Below, piece after piece: positions 19,961-29,016 of a DNA stretch of 64,000 nt. Source of the DNA: Pandoraea norimbergensis (GTDB lineage: Bacteria > Pseudomonadota > Gammaproteobacteria > Burkholderiales > Burkholderiaceae); contig NZ_CP013480.3 of the NCBI RefSeq assembly GCF_001465545.3, positions 5,580,001 to 5,644,000 on the forward strand, read 5' to 3'. The notes under the pieces are model-generated. The model ran no database searches. It saw only the letters and a program-made list of their open reading frames with translations, and was not told the origin of the DNA. Position numbers and translations under genes: made by a program. The first letter of the stretch is position 1. Each line of letters opens with the position of its first letter.

Positions 19961-20839
19961 ATGCGTCTCGACGACGAACAGGAAAGTCAGAACGTAGAAG
20001 ACCGCCGGGGCAGTGGCGGCGGCTTCGGAGGACGCACGACCATCGGGATCGGCACGATCGTGGTGGCGCTGGCGGCCTCGTACTTCTTCGGCATCGACCC
20101 GCGCGTAATCATCGAAGGCTCGCAGATGATTCAGGGGCAGACGCAGTCGCAGCCCCAGCGGGCACCGGCCAACACGGCACCCGCCAACGACCCCAAGATC
20201 GTCTTCACGCGCAAGGTGCTCGGCAACATCGAGCACACGTGGGCGAGCGTTTTCCCGGCGCAGCTGAACCGTCAGTACGTAGCGCCGAAGCTGGTGGTGT
20301 TCTCCGGGGCGACGGCCACGGCGTGCGGGACGGGGCAAACGGCCATGGGGCCGTTTTACTGTCCGGGCGACCAGAAGGTCTATATCGACCTCGAGTTTTA
20401 CGACGAATTGCAGCGCAAGTTCGGCGCCGGGGGGGACTTCGCGCAGGCTTACGTGATTGCGCACGAGGTGGGCCATCACGTGCAGAACCTGCTGGGCATT
20501 TCCGATCAGTTCGACGCGGCGCGCCGGCGCGTGAGCGAGGCGCAGGCCAATGCGCTGTCGGTACGGCTGGAGTTGCAGGCGGACTGCTTTGCCGGGGTCT
20601 GGGCCAACAATGCGGCGAAGGCGAACCAGCAGTTGTTCGAGCCGGGTGACATTGAGCAGGGGCTGAAGGCGGCGGCCGCCATTGGCGACGACCGGTTGCA
20701 GCAGCAATCGCAGGGGCGCGTGGTGCCGGAGTCGTTCACGCACGGCACGAGTGCGCAGCGGGTGTATTGGCTGCGTCAGGGGTTGCAGTCGGGCGATGTG
20801 CGCAAGTGCGACACGTTCTCGGCCAAGCAACTGAGCTGA
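19961..20839 (+). CDS. YpfJ-type neutral zinc metallopeptidase (membrane-anchored)
   Basis: The 292-aa protein is of the YpfJ/zinc_peptidase family: a short charged N-terminus (MRLDDEQESQNVEDRRG), a TM anchor at about residues 27-46 with a Gly-rich lead-in, a Gln-rich linker, then a zincin domain with HEVGHH in AYVIAHEVGHHVQNLLG and the third-ligand region LELQADCFAGVWAN. ATG 19961 follows GGGGAG; an upstream ATG at 19943 is less well placed. Its substrate is unknown. Confidence 0.9.
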   Translation: MRLDDEQESQNVEDRRGSGGGFGGRTTIGIGTIVVALAASYFFGIDPRVIIEGSQMIQGQTQSQPQRAPANTAPANDPKIVFTRKVLGNIEHTWASVFPAQLNRQYVAPKLVVFSGATATACGTGQTAMGPFYCPGDQKVYIDLEFYDELQRKFGAGGDFAQAYVIAHEVGHHVQNLLGISDQFDAARRRVSEAQANALSVRLELQADCFAGVWANNAAKANQQLFEPGDIEQGLKAAAAIGDDRLQQQSQGRVVPESFTHGTSAQRVYWLRQGLQSGDVRKCDTFSAKQLS

Positions 20840-20948
20840 GCGCCTGCGGCCCCCGAGGCCCCGGGGGTGGCAGAGCGGGTGGTTCGGGCACGAACGGGTA
20901 CAATAGCGGACTTTCCGCGACGCAATACCGGATTTCACAGGATTTAGC

Positions 20949-22043
20949 ATGAGCCTCAAATGCGGCATCGTCGGCTTGCCCAACGTCGGCAAATCGACCC
21001 TTTTCAATGCGCTGACCAAGGCGGGCATCGCTGCCGAGAACTACCCGTTCTGTACGATCGAGCCGAACGTCGGCGTGGTCGAGGTGCCGGACCCGCGACT
21101 GGGCAAGCTGGCCGAGATCGTCAAACCCGAGCGGATCATGCCGGCAACGGTCGAATTCGTGGATATCGCCGGTCTGGTGGCGGGCGCGTCCAAGGGTGAA
21201 GGGCTGGGCAACCAGTTCCTCGCCAACATTCGCGAAACGGATGCGATCACGCACGTCGTGCGTTGCTTCGAGGATGAGAACGTCATCCACGTGGCCGGCA
21301 AGGTCAACCCGATCTCCGACATCGAAGTGATCAACACCGAACTCGCGCTGGCCGATCTGGCCACCGTCGAGAAGTCGTTGCAGCGTTACACGAAGGCGGC
21401 CAAGTCGGGCAACGACAAGGAAGCGGCCAAGCTGGTGGCGGTGCTCGAGAAGATTGCGCCGGTGCTCAACGAAGCACGTCCGGTGCGCTCGCTGAAGCTT
21501 TCGGAAGACGAACAGGCGTTGATCAAGCCGTTCTGCCTGATCACGGCCAAGCCGACGATGTATGTGGCGAACGTGAAGGACGACGGTTTCGAGAACAACC
21601 CGCATCTGGATGCGGTGCGTAAGTACGCTGAAGCGGAAAATGCGCCGGTCGTGGCGGTATGCGCGGCGATCGAGGCGGAAATCGGCGATATGGAAGATGC
21701 CGACAAGGCTGAGTTTTTGGCCGACATGGGCATGGACGAGCCGGGTCTGGACCGCGTGATTCGTGCGGGCTTCAAGCTGCTGGGCTTGCAGACGTACTTC
21801 ACGGCCGGCGTGAAGGAAGTGCGCGCGTGGACGATCCACGTGGGCGACACGGCACCGCAAGCGGCTGGCGTGATCCACACGGACTTCGAGCGCGGCTTCA
21901 TCCGCGCGCAGACGATTGCGTTCGACGACTACATCCAGTTCAAGGGCGAGCAAGGCGCGAAAGAAGCCGGCAAGATGCGCGCCGAAGGCAAGGAATACGT
22001 CGTGCACGACGGCGACGTGATGAACTTCTTGTTTAACGTGTAA
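20949..22043 (+). CDS. ychF: Redox-regulated ATPase / OBG-family GTPase YchF
   Basis: The 364-aa translation-associated P-loop protein is an ATPase of the OBG GTPase family that binds ribosomes. The P-loop is [19 protein letters not shown] and the switch region [19 protein letters not shown]. The C-terminal TGS domain ends in [23 protein letters not shown] -10-like element lies at 20899-20904. It ends at a strong intrinsic terminator. Confidence 0.96.
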   Translation: MSLKCGIVGLPNVGKSTLFNALTKAGIAAENYPFCTIEPNVGVVEVPDPRLGKLAEIVKPERIMPATVEFVDIAGLVAGASKGEGLGNQFLANIRETDAITHVVRCFEDENVIHVAGKVNPISDIEVINTELALADLATVEKSLQRYTKAAKSGNDKEAAKLVAVLEKIAPVLNEARPVRSLKLSEDEQALIKPFCLITAKPTMYVANVKDDGFENNPHLDAVRKYAEAENAPVVAVCAAIEAEIGDMEDADKAEFLADMGMDEPGLDRVIRAGFKLLGLQTYFTAGVKEVRAWTIHVGDTAPQAAGVIHTDFERGFIRAQTIAFDDYIQFKGEQGAKEAGKMRAEGKEYVVHDGDVMNFLFNV

Positions 22044-22097
22044 CGACTCAGTCGACTGGATAAATTCGGGGGCCCCAGATGCTTCCGGAGTCTCCAC

Positions 22098-22125
22098 AAA
22101 AAACCCGCGCTCTCGCGGGTTTTTT
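22098..22125. terminator. Intrinsic terminator after ychF
   Basis: A perfect 12-bp stem (22098-22109 with 22114-22125), a CTCT loop and T-tract make a strong terminator; the A-run on the left makes it work in both directions. Confidence 0.9.
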
Positions 22126-22138
22126 GTTTTCAAGGCGA

Positions 22139-22471
22139 CTTGGGGCAGTTCCGAATCTTCGATCCAAGCATCGAATTGCGCCGCCATCCGCTTGTCCCGG
22201 CGATGCGATCCCCATATGCTTTCGTTCGTCTCGCAGCTAGGCGTAATCTGCGCGATGACGATTGAGCAGCATCTCGCTGAAAGTCGTCGCCACTGCATTC
22301 AAGCGAACGTTCCCACCGATCCGCCGTCGTTACACGCCCGCGTCCATATATTCGGCGATCGTTCGCGCCAATCGTCAACACCCGTCCCCGTCACCACCCA
22401 AGCAGCAGTCACTCGCTCAACCGTCAGTTGATGACCCTTCGCAATCGTCTAAACAACTTCTTCTCGTTTGT
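22139..22471. other. Gap with no supported gene
   Basis: This stretch between the ychF terminator and hicAB holds only overlapping short frames with no recognisable product. On the minus strand one frame (about 22130-22381) reads with in-frame stops and could be a decayed gene, but I cannot name it. Base composition falls toward AT at the right end. Confidence 0.4.
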
Positions 22472-22496
22472 TTTTGATACTATATTTTGATACTAT
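22472..22496. promoter_or_regulatory. Direct repeats upstream of hicAB, probable operator/promoter
   Basis: TTTTGATACTAT occurs at 22472-22483 and again at 22485-22496, a 13-bp period immediately before hicA. TATATTTTG-like sequence within the repeats could double as -10. Autorepression by the DNA-binding HicB antitoxin is expected for this family. Confidence 0.55.
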
Positions 22497-22499
22497 TTG

Positions 22500-22754
22500 A
22501 TGAAAACAAAATCGAGAAAGACGCTTGAATTGATTTTTTCTCGCCCCACCCCAGCGGGAGCGCGTTGGCGCGACGTGGCATCGCTGTTTCTTGATCTTGG
22601 TGCAGAGTTGATTGAACGCGAGGGGTCCCGAGTCGCGGTCTATTTGTTTGGCCACATCAGAATATTTCATCGCCCCCACCCTTCGCCGGACCTCGACAAG
22701 GGGGCTATTGCAACGATTCGGAAGTGGCTCGAAGAGAACGGAGTGAAACCATGA
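22500..22754 (+). CDS. hicA: HicA-family toxin
   Basis: The 84-aa basic protein matches the widespread family annotated as HicA mRNA interferase: KTLELIFSRP, a WRDVASLFLDLGAE helix, EREGSRVAVYLFGHIRIFHRPHP and a C-terminal KGAIATIRKWLEENGVKP helix. Classical HicA toxins carry a catalytic His in a GSH motif; this subfamily has GSR at that place, with His residues further on. It precedes hicB with an ATGA overlap, the usual toxin-first order. The region is AT-richer than its surroundings, which suggests acquisition. Confidence 0.85.
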   Translation: MKTKSRKTLELIFSRPTPAGARWRDVASLFLDLGAELIEREGSRVAVYLFGHIRIFHRPHPSPDLDKGAIATIRKWLEENGVKP

Positions 22755-23086
22755 ATAACGTCATGATCATCAATGGGCACAAGGCCGTCATCTGCTATGA
22801 CCCCGAGATTGAAATGTTCAGAGGCGAGTTTGTCGGCTTGAACGGGGGTGCAGATTTTTATGCCGGTGATGTCGGCGGACTGCATCGCGAAGGCGAACTG
22901 TCTTTGAAGGTCTTTCTCGAAGAATGCGCGCGCCGTGGTTTGGAACCCCAAAAGCAGTTTTCGGGGAAGTTTGTGATTCGCCTGGATCCCAAAGCCCATG
23001 AAGCTGCCGCTATTGCCGCCGCAGCGCACGGACAAAGTCTGAACCAGTGGGCAGCCGAGACACTTGAGCTCGCGGCGTGCGCGTGA
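22751..23086 (+). CDS. hicB: HicB-family antitoxin with ribbon-helix-helix domain
   Basis: This 111-aa partner of HicA starts at ATG 22751, overlapping the toxin stop. The N-terminal part is the HicB partial RNase-H-like fold (AVICYDPEIEMFRGEFVGL). The C-terminal part is a ribbon-helix-helix DNA-binding segment (GKFVIRLDPKAHEAAAIAA, then GQSLNQWAAETL). It should neutralise HicA and bind the direct repeats upstream of hicA. Confidence 0.9.
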   Translation: MNNVMIINGHKAVICYDPEIEMFRGEFVGLNGGADFYAGDVGGLHREGELSLKVFLEECARRGLEPQKQFSGKFVIRLDPKAHEAAAIAAAAHGQSLNQWAAETLELAACA

Positions 23087-23165
23087 CGCTTCTTTCAACG
23101 CAATTGAGATCACTCGCCTAGACGGGGCGACCTATTGCGACAACAACTGAAGAAATCGTTGTTAT
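23087..23165. other. Short spacer after hicB
   Basis: No gene is seen. GATCACTCGCC and short AT patches are present, but there is no convincing terminator. Confidence 0.3.
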
Positions 23166-23450
23166 CTAACAAGATGCGGCCCTCTTCCTGCGAAGGCGAT
23201 CCACTACGTTGCGGATCGTGAGAAGGTTTCCGTCGAGAACGTCTTGTTCACTCAGGAAAAGCAACTTCAGTAGCGCTGACTGTTCGCGAAGGCTTTCATA
23301 CAAAGTGTCGCAATGTGGCGAGTCAACATCGCCATCACGCCTCCTCGTTGGTCGAACTCGCTTCGCGTATCCGTGCAGCACCTTCCATCTCCGTTTTGAA
23401 CTCTCGCAGTCAGTCATTCGCTGCTGACAGGGGAGTGTGAACGATCGCAA
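23166..23450 (-). CDS. Small hypothetical protein, antitoxin-like C-terminus
   Basis: A 94-codon frame whose last 45 residues (LYESLREQSALLKLLFLSE, then NVVDRLRRKRAA) look like a real amphipathic helical tail, reminiscent of Phd/YefM-type antitoxins. The first half is Arg-rich and does not look like the N-terminal domain of that family, so this may be a remnant of a larger gene or a shadow frame. Converges with hicB. An internal ATG (about 23415, MTDCESSK) is an alternative start. Confidence 0.3.
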   Translation of the reverse strand: MRSFTLPCQQRMTDCESSKRRWKVLHGYAKRVRPTRRRDGDVDSPHCDTLYESLREQSALLKLLFLSEQDVLDGNLLTIRNVVDRLRRKRAASC

Positions 23451-23566
23451 CCGTCAACAACGCAAAGCCTCGACAGGTGGATGTCGGCAGACTTCGCAGA
23501 TCCTTGTGATGTGGGCGTCTCCGGCAGAGTCAATTTCTGATGCCCGCCGTACTTATCGGAGAGCGC
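23451..23566. other. Intergenic, no feature seen
   Basis: Nothing recognisable in this spacer before the convergent end of the acetyltransferase gene. Confidence 0.3.
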
Positions 23567-24040
23567 TCAATGCGCTTCGGTCGTCAGCGTCGCGGTCACC
23601 ATATCCTCGTAATCCCCCTCCTCCGACGTCCCCGCCCCAGTCACAGCAAAACCGTGACGCAAGTAGAACGCCTTCGCTCGCGAGTTCTTCACCAGACATT
23701 TGAGTCGGTATCCGCGTGATGGCCAATCCGGGAGCGCTTTCAACAACGCCGCCCCCACACCTGCGCCTTGCGAGGTCTCACGCACGTAGAGCATGTGAAT
23801 GAAGTTATCCGCTGGCCAGACGGAGATGAATCCGAGGATCTCGTCGTTGACACCCCTCGCTACCTGAATCGTCTCGCCCGCGGCATCCGACGCGAAGTCT
23901 TCATACCGGAACCGGTCGGACGACAACCACGTCATCGTCTGCCGCCTGACACCGAGGTAGAGCTGCGCAAGCGCAGGCAAGTCCGCCGGTCTTGCCGCTT
24001 CAATATCAAAGGCAATTCCGTTCGTGTCGACGTAGCTCAC
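23567..24040 (-). CDS. GNAT-family N-acetyltransferase
   Basis: The protein of about 157 aa has the GNAT acetyl-CoA motif A (YVRETSQGAGVGAALLKAL) and motif B (KNSRAKAFYLRHGF). GTG 24040 overlaps the stop of the upstream GntR gene (GTGA), indicating translational coupling; TTG 24049 is the alternative. The substrate is unknown. Being in one operon with a GntR regulator, it may act in the same pathway as the divergent transporter. Confidence 0.85.
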   Translation of the reverse strand: MSYVDTNGIAFDIEAARPADLPALAQLYLGVRRQTMTWLSSDRFRYEDFASDAAGETIQVARGVNDEILGFISVWPADNFIHMLYVRETSQGAGVGAALLKALPDWPSRGYRLKCLVKNSRAKAFYLRHGFAVTGAGTSEEGDYEDMVTATLTTEAH

Positions 24041-24717
24041 GCGTCCCAACCCTCTCGAATGATTTGTGCGATCCGTTCACCGGTTTCCCGGTTATGCGCC
24101 TGCACCAATGCCACAGCCCCTGCATCGTCACCGGCCGCACAAAGACGCAGTAACTCGCGATGTTCCTCGTGCGAGCGCTGCGCGTTCCCCTGCGTGCGCC
24201 ACGCCAGAAACAAATACCGCCCGAGGTTCAGTCGCGCCGTCGCCACCGCACGCTGAAAGTACGGACGTTCCGCCTTCGCGTACAGCATCGCGTGAAACGC
24301 CGCGTTGCGTGCCACCACATCCGCAAGATCCGTTGCCGCTTCCAGCGCATCGAGCGACGCCTCGGCCCGCGCCAGATCGGCGCGCGACAAGTTCGGCATC
24401 GCCAACGCCATCAATCGCCCCTCCAGCAACGCGCGGTAGTCGGCCAACTCCAGCGCGTCGCTCTCAGTGAGCGACGCCACCACCGTGCCGCGATTCACAC
24501 GACTGAGCGCCAACCCGTCCGCCGCCAGCATGGTCAACGCTTCACGCACCGGCACATGGCTCACGCCCAGCGCCGCCGCCAGATGGTCCTGCCGCAGCGC
24601 TTCGCCCGGCTTCAATTCGCCACGGCCAATCTGCTCGCGCAACGCTTCATAGGCCCGCTCCGTGGCGGTCCCAGCCTGCGGCTCCGATCCCGCGTCCAAT
24701 CCGGCATCTTTCGCCAT
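24037..24717 (-). CDS. GntR-family regulator, FadR/FCD subfamily
   Basis: The 226-aa protein has an N-terminal winged helix-turn-helix (ALREQIGRGELKPGEAL, then LGVSHVPVREALTML) and a C-terminal all-helical FCD ligand domain whose metal-binding residues fall in the AFHAMLYAKAERP and HEEHRELL segments. It is divergent from an SLC13-type transporter, with AT-rich repeats in between, so it most likely controls uptake of an organic acid. The ligand is not known. Confidence 0.92.
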   Translation of the reverse strand: MAKDAGLDAGSEPQAGTATERAYEALREQIGRGELKPGEALRQDHLAAALGVSHVPVREALTMLAADGLALSRVNRGTVVASLTESDALELADYRALLEGRLMALAMPNLSRADLARAEASLDALEAATDLADVVARNAAFHAMLYAKAERPYFQRAVATARLNLGRYLFLAWRTQGNAQRSHEEHRELLRLCAAGDDAGAVALVQAHNRETGERIAQIIREGWDA

Positions 24718-24736
24718 TCGTCGACTCTCCCGGCAA

Positions 24737-24767
24737 ATTATATATAATCACGAAAATTATATATTAT
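24737..24767. promoter_or_regulatory. AT-rich repeated operator/promoter between gntR and transporter
   Basis: ATTATATATAAT (24737-24748) is a perfect 12-bp palindrome. A near copy, ATTATATATTAT, follows at 24756-24767, 19 bases on. In this GC-rich genome the block stands out and lies 12 bases before the transporter ATG. Confidence 0.55.
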
Positions 24768-24778
24768 CCGGAGTCGCC

Positions 24779-26224
24779 ATGTCACAAACCAGTCCGACAC
24801 CTACCGCTGGCAGCGCGGTCGCCCCCGTCCCCGGCGACGCCTTCGCGCCCGGGCGACGCTGGCGGCACGGCTTGCTTGTGGGACTCAGCGCCTTAGTCGG
24901 CTTCGCGCTGTACTCGGCAGGGTTGCGTGGCGACACGCTCACGGTGGCCGTCATCGTCACGCTCTGTCTCGGCTACTGGGCCACCGGCTGGCTGCCCGAC
25001 TTCCTCGTGTCGTTGCTGCTGATGTTCCTGCTGGTTGCCGCTACATCGCTTGGCGCTGGCGTGGTCTTCTCGGGCTTCACATCCGGGGCCTTCTGGCTGG
25101 TGTTCAGCGGGGCCGTCATCGGCATGGCGCTTGCCGTCACCGGACTCGGCGAGCGCGTCGCGCGCCGCCTCGCCGCCCACTGCGGACACGCTTACGGGCT
25201 CGCCCTCACCGGGTTCGTCGCCATCGCCTTCGTGCTGTCGCTGGTCATGCCTTCCACGCTGGGACGCATCGCCATTCTGGTCCCGATCGTGCTGAGCTTT
25301 TGCGACCGCGTCGGCTTCGTCGCCGGTCGTCCCGGGCGCACCGGGCTTCTGCTCGCCACCGCGCTCGCCAGTTGCGAGTTGTCGACGGCGATTCTTCCCG
25401 CCAATTTGCCGAATCTAGTGATGGCAGGCAGCGCGGAAACGGTGCTGGGCATCCGACTCGGCTATGCCGAATACGCCAGCGCACTCGTCCCGGCGCTGGC
25501 CGTCGTGCGCGGCGCGCTGCTGGTCGTCGTCGCGATATGGATGTTTCCGGATCGTCTCGTTGCAGCAGACCTCGCGTCTTCATCCCCCTCGCCCACAACC
25601 GCATCCATGGGCCCCGCCGAACGTCGCCTGCTCGGCGCGCTGACGCTGATGCTGGGGCTCTGGTTCACCGAACCTTGGCACCACGTCTCCGCCGGTTGGG
25701 TCGGGCTTGGCGTAGCGCTGTTGTGCCTCGGCCCGCTGCGCCTCGTGAATCCGGAAGCGTTTCTCAAGCAGGTGAAGCTCGCACCGTTGTGGTTTGTCGC
25801 AGCGATCATCGGACTGACGGCAGCGGTCGATCACGCAGGTCTCGCCGACGCGCTGCGCCCCGCACTTTCGCGCCTCGACCTCGCGCAAATGTCGGCAACG
25901 CCCGCCTATCTCGTGCTGGTCGTACTTTCCGTCGTGCTGATGTTTGCCGTCACCTCGAACGCCGCGCCCGCGTTGTTCACCCCGTTAGTCCCCGCCCTCG
26001 CACAAGGCGCGCCGCTCAGCATGAAAGCCGTGTTGCTCACGCAGGCTGTCGGTATCTCGACGATCGTCCTGCCGTATCAAGCGCCGCCGCTGATTCTGGC
26101 CATGGCGCTCGCCGGCATCGGACTGCGTGACGCCACCCGGTTTTGCGTTGCCACCGCCTTGCTGTCGCTCGTCACGGTGCTGCCGGCCAATGCGCTTTGG
26201 TGGCACGTCATCGGCCTGATGTGA
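24779..26224 (+). CDS. SLC13/DASS-type anion permease
   Basis: A 481-aa integral membrane protein with about 11-12 hydrophobic segments. The two re-entrant, Ser/Asn-rich substrate loops typical of divalent anion:sodium symporters are recognisable (CELSTAILPANLPNLVMAGS and FAVTSNAAPALFTPLVPAL). Such proteins import dicarboxylates or related organic acids. ATG 24779 is the first position where the hydrophobic pattern fits; the 25 residues before TM1 are low-complexity. Divergent from the GntR/GNAT operon. Confidence 0.82.
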   Translation: MSQTSPTPTAGSAVAPVPGDAFAPGRRWRHGLLVGLSALVGFALYSAGLRGDTLTVAVIVTLCLGYWATGWLPDFLVSLLLMFLLVAATSLGAGVVFSGFTSGAFWLVFSGAVIGMALAVTGLGERVARRLAAHCGHAYGLALTGFVAIAFVLSLVMPSTLGRIAILVPIVLSFCDRVGFVAGRPGRTGLLLATALASCELSTAILPANLPNLVMAGSAETVLGIRLGYAEYASALVPALAVVRGALLVVVAIWMFPDRLVAADLASSSPSPTTASMGPAERRLLGALTLMLGLWFTEPWHHVSAGWVGLGVALLCLGPLRLVNPEAFLKQVKLAPLWFVAAIIGLTAAVDHAGLADALRPALSRLDLAQMSATPAYLVLVVLSVVLMFAVTSNAAPALFTPLVPALAQGAPLSMKAVLLTQAVGISTIVLPYQAPPLILAMALAGIGLRDATRFCVATALLSLVTVLPANALWWHVIGLM

Positions 26225-26591
26225 CGCGATGTGACGTGCTGCAACGCGAAGTGGCGTTTTACGTGGCCATCCGAATCAACATTTCAAACGCCGGTTTGCC
26301 ACAGTCACCCGATAGACGTGATCCTTTCGGAGACCGTCTCGTCTAATATCAAAGCGTGGCCCTGCCATCTCGGGAATGCCCTGCTTGAGCTTGGCGTGCC
26401 CGCGCAGTGACAATCGTGACAACGACAAAGTAAAAAACGGGAGCGACACCACGAATAAGACGCGTCGATCATGTCGCGTCGATTCGCGTCAATACGCATC
26501 GCCCCGTCGGCCGACTCACCGCAATCTCGCCATACCCAAACAGCAGCGCAATCGAGCATCGCAGTCTTCATGCAGCCAGGGGGATGTTGGC
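26225..26591. other. Intergenic, 367 bases, no feature seen
   Basis: Between the transporter and the GT87 gene. The frame of the GT87 gene stays open through much of it, but codon choice and composition do not look coding. No clear terminator or promoter was found. Confidence 0.35.
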
Positions 26592-27893
26592 ATGACATCG
26601 AAGCCGTCCGAAGTGATTGACGTAGCAGCGCCCTCGCGCCCGCACTGGAGCGATGATCGCGATCGCATTCGCCTGTATGCCGGCGCCGGCCTGCTTTGCG
26701 TGCTCGGCGTGATCGTCTTCTGGTGCAAACAGCACTTTTTCACGGAAAACCCTACGATCGGCCCCTTCGGTCTCGACTTCCTGCCGTTCTGGGGCGCATC
26801 GCATTTCGTACTGCAAGGGCATCCGCTCGATGCTTACAACATCGAGATCATGAATCAAGCGCAAATCGCTGCGGAACCCTGGACAACCAAGTTGGGCGGC
26901 TACATGCCGTGGCTCTACCCGCCCATCATGATGGTGTTCCTCGCCCCCGTGGCGTTGCTGCCTTTCATGTTCGCCTACACCGTGTATGCCAGCATCGGCT
27001 TCGCGCTGTTCTATGCGACCCTGCGGCGCACGGCACCTTGGGCGGACGCGCGCCTGCCGATCATCGGATTTCCCGGCGTGCTGGTCGTTGTCGTTGCCGG
27101 TCAGATTGCCCTCTACACCACCGCCATCGCCGGCATCTCGCTGGTGTTGCTGCGCAAACGTCCCGTGTGGGCAGGTATCTTCGCAGGCCTGCTCTTCATC
27201 AAGCCGCACATCGCGCTGCTCTTCCCGCTGGCATTCCTTTGCGCCCGGCAATGGCGCGCCCTCGCCGCATGCATCGTCACCGTCATTGTCACGACGTTGC
27301 TCGCCGCAGCGGTGTTCGGTATCGATGCCTATACCGCCTTCCTTCACGCCAATGAATATGCGCGCCAGGGTGTCGCCAACGGCACGGCTCAGGTCGCACG
27401 CATTCCCACGTTCTTTATCACCGCCCGCATGTTCGGTGCGCCGGTGCTCGTGGCACTCGTCATCCATGGCGTGATTGCACTGGGCGCCGTCGCGGTGGTG
27501 ATCGACTTCTGGCGTCGCCCCGGCCCGTTTGCACTGCGCGCTGCCACGCTGATTTGTGCGACCACGCTGGTGAGTCCGTACCTCTATGACTACGACCTCG
27601 CCCTGCTCGCGCTGGTGATCGCGTGGTACGTGCGCGATGGCGTGGCACGCGGCTGGCTGCGCGGCGAGCGTGAATGGCTCGTGGTGTTGTGGATCACGCC
27701 GTTGTTCGGCCTGTTCATCGTGCTTTTCACCAACGTCCAGTTCATGCCGCTCATTACGCTGGCGACACTCGGCATGCTCTGGCGCCGACGTCGCAAGCTT
27801 GCGCATGTACCCGATCTGCCCGATGCCTTCGATCGGCGAATCGATACCGCCGACCGCCGTGCCCCCGGCATGGCTCATGTGTTCACGAGGTGA
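26592..27893 (+). CDS. Polytopic glycosyltransferase, GT87/DUF2029 family
   Basis: A 433-aa membrane protein with about ten hydrophobic segments and the DUF2029 pattern, including DFLPFWGASHFVLQGHPLDAY in the first periplasmic loop (acidic residues likely catalytic) and YMPWLYPP. GT87 members are GT-C enzymes that use polyprenyl-linked sugars on the outer face of the inner membrane. Start ATG 26592 follows AGGGGGATG. The next gene, a GtrB-like polyprenyl-phosphate glycosyltransferase, begins four bases after its stop, so the two are a functional pair. Confidence 0.82.
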   Translation: MTSKPSEVIDVAAPSRPHWSDDRDRIRLYAGAGLLCVLGVIVFWCKQHFFTENPTIGPFGLDFLPFWGASHFVLQGHPLDAYNIEIMNQAQIAAEPWTTKLGGYMPWLYPPIMMVFLAPVALLPFMFAYTVYASIGFALFYATLRRTAPWADARLPIIGFPGVLVVVVAGQIALYTTAIAGISLVLLRKRPVWAGIFAGLLFIKPHIALLFPLAFLCARQWRALAACIVTVIVTTLLAAAVFGIDAYTAFLHANEYARQGVANGTAQVARIPTFFITARMFGAPVLVALVIHGVIALGAVAVVIDFWRRPGPFALRAATLICATTLVSPYLYDYDLALLALVIAWYVRDGVARGWLRGEREWLVVLWITPLFGLFIVLFTNVQFMPLITLATLGMLWRRRRKLAHVPDLPDAFDRRIDTADRRAPGMAHVFTR

Positions 27894-27897
27894 CCCG

Positions 27898-29016
27898 ATG
27901 CCACGCGCTGCCGACACCCGCCACACACCCGACACCACCCGCGCACCGCTCGTCTCGCTCGTGGTGCCCTGCCACAACGAAGCCCCGGCGCTCGACGCCT
28001 TCTTCCGGGCCGTCGTCCCCATCCTCGACAGCGTGGCCGGCGTTCGCTTCGAAATCGTCTGCGTGAACGACGGCAGCACCGACGACACGCTCAACGCGTT
28101 GCTCGCGTTACGCCGTCACGACGCCCGCATTCGTGTCGTGGACTTCACACGCAACTTCGGCAAGGAAGCCGCACTCAGCGCCGGCATCGACGAAGCCGTC
28201 GGCGACGCCGTGATCCCCATCGACGCCGACCTGCAAGACCCGCCCGCCCTCATCCCCGTGATGATCGAGCGCTGGCGCAACGGCGCCGAAGTCGTGCTCG
28301 CCAAGCGCACCAACCGTGCAAGCGACAGCTTCGCCAAACGCGTCGCCGCCGGGTTGTACTACCGCGTACACAACCGGCTCTCCGAAGTGAAGCTGCCCGA
28401 GAACGTCGGCGACTTCCGGCTGATCGACCGGCGCGTGGTCACGGCGCTCAAGCAGTTGCCCGAGCGCCGCCGCTTCATGAAGGGTCTGTTCGCGTGGGTC
28501 GGCTTTCATACGGAAATCGTGGAGTACGTGCGCGAGCCGCGCAGCGCCGGTGAGTCGAAGTTCTCCGGCTGGCGGCTGTGGAATTTTGCGTTGGAAGGCA
28601 TCACCAGCTTCAGCACCGTGCCGCTGCGCTGCTGGACTTACATCGGCGTGTCGCTGGCGTTCGTCTCATTCGCCTATGGCTGCTTTATCGCGCTGCGCAC
28701 GATCATCCACGGCATCGATGTGCCCGGCTACGCGTCGCTGCTCGTCGGCATTCTGTTCCTCGGCGGCATCCAGTTGGTGGGGATTGGCGTGATCGGCGAA
28801 TACGTCGGACGCATCTATTACGAATCGAAGGGGCGTCCGCTCTATCTCGTGCGCCGGCGCTACCAGACGAGCGACAAGGTCAGCCATCTGCCTGCCCGCG
28901 TGGGCGGGCGCACACCGCGCCATCTGCACGAAAGCCTCGCGCTCACGCGTCGCGATACGTCCAGAGCCGATGCAGCAAAAACGTCGCGGGCGGCACGATC
29001 AGCACGACAGCGATGA
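27898..29016 (+). CDS. GT2 polyprenyl-phosphate glycosyltransferase (GtrB/DPM1-like)
   Basis: The 372-aa enzyme has a GT2 catalytic domain (SLVVPCHNEAPALDAFF, VCVNDGSTDDT, and the DxD-bearing PIDADLQDPPALI) and two C-terminal TMs (about residues 240-310), the layout of GtrB. It should charge undecaprenyl phosphate with a sugar from a nucleotide donor at the cytoplasmic face. The final 35 residues are basic and overlap the 3' end of the opposing gtrA-like gene by 74 bases. Confidence 0.9.
   Translation: MPRAADTRHTPDTTRAPLVSLVVPCHNEAPALDAFFRAVVPILDSVAGVRFEIVCVNDGSTDDTLNALLALRRHDARIRVVDFTRNFGKEAALSAGIDEAVGDAVIPIDADLQDPPALIPVMIERWRNGAEVVLAKRTNRASDSFAKRVAAGLYYRVHNRLSEVKLPENVGDFRLIDRRVVTALKQLPERRRFMKGLFAWVGFHTEIVEYVREPRSAGESKFSGWRLWNFALEGITSFSTVPLRCWTYIGVSLAFVSFAYGCFIALRTIIHGIDVPGYASLLVGILFLGGIQLVGIGVIGEYVGRIYYESKGRPLYLVRRRYQTSDKVSHLPARVGGRTPRHLHESLALTRRDTSRADAAKTSRAARSARQR

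Noticed and set aside
20736..22298. A 520-codon minus-strand frame covering ychF
   Set aside because: Shadow of ychF. Its start lies in the AT-richer region where no gene could be supported.
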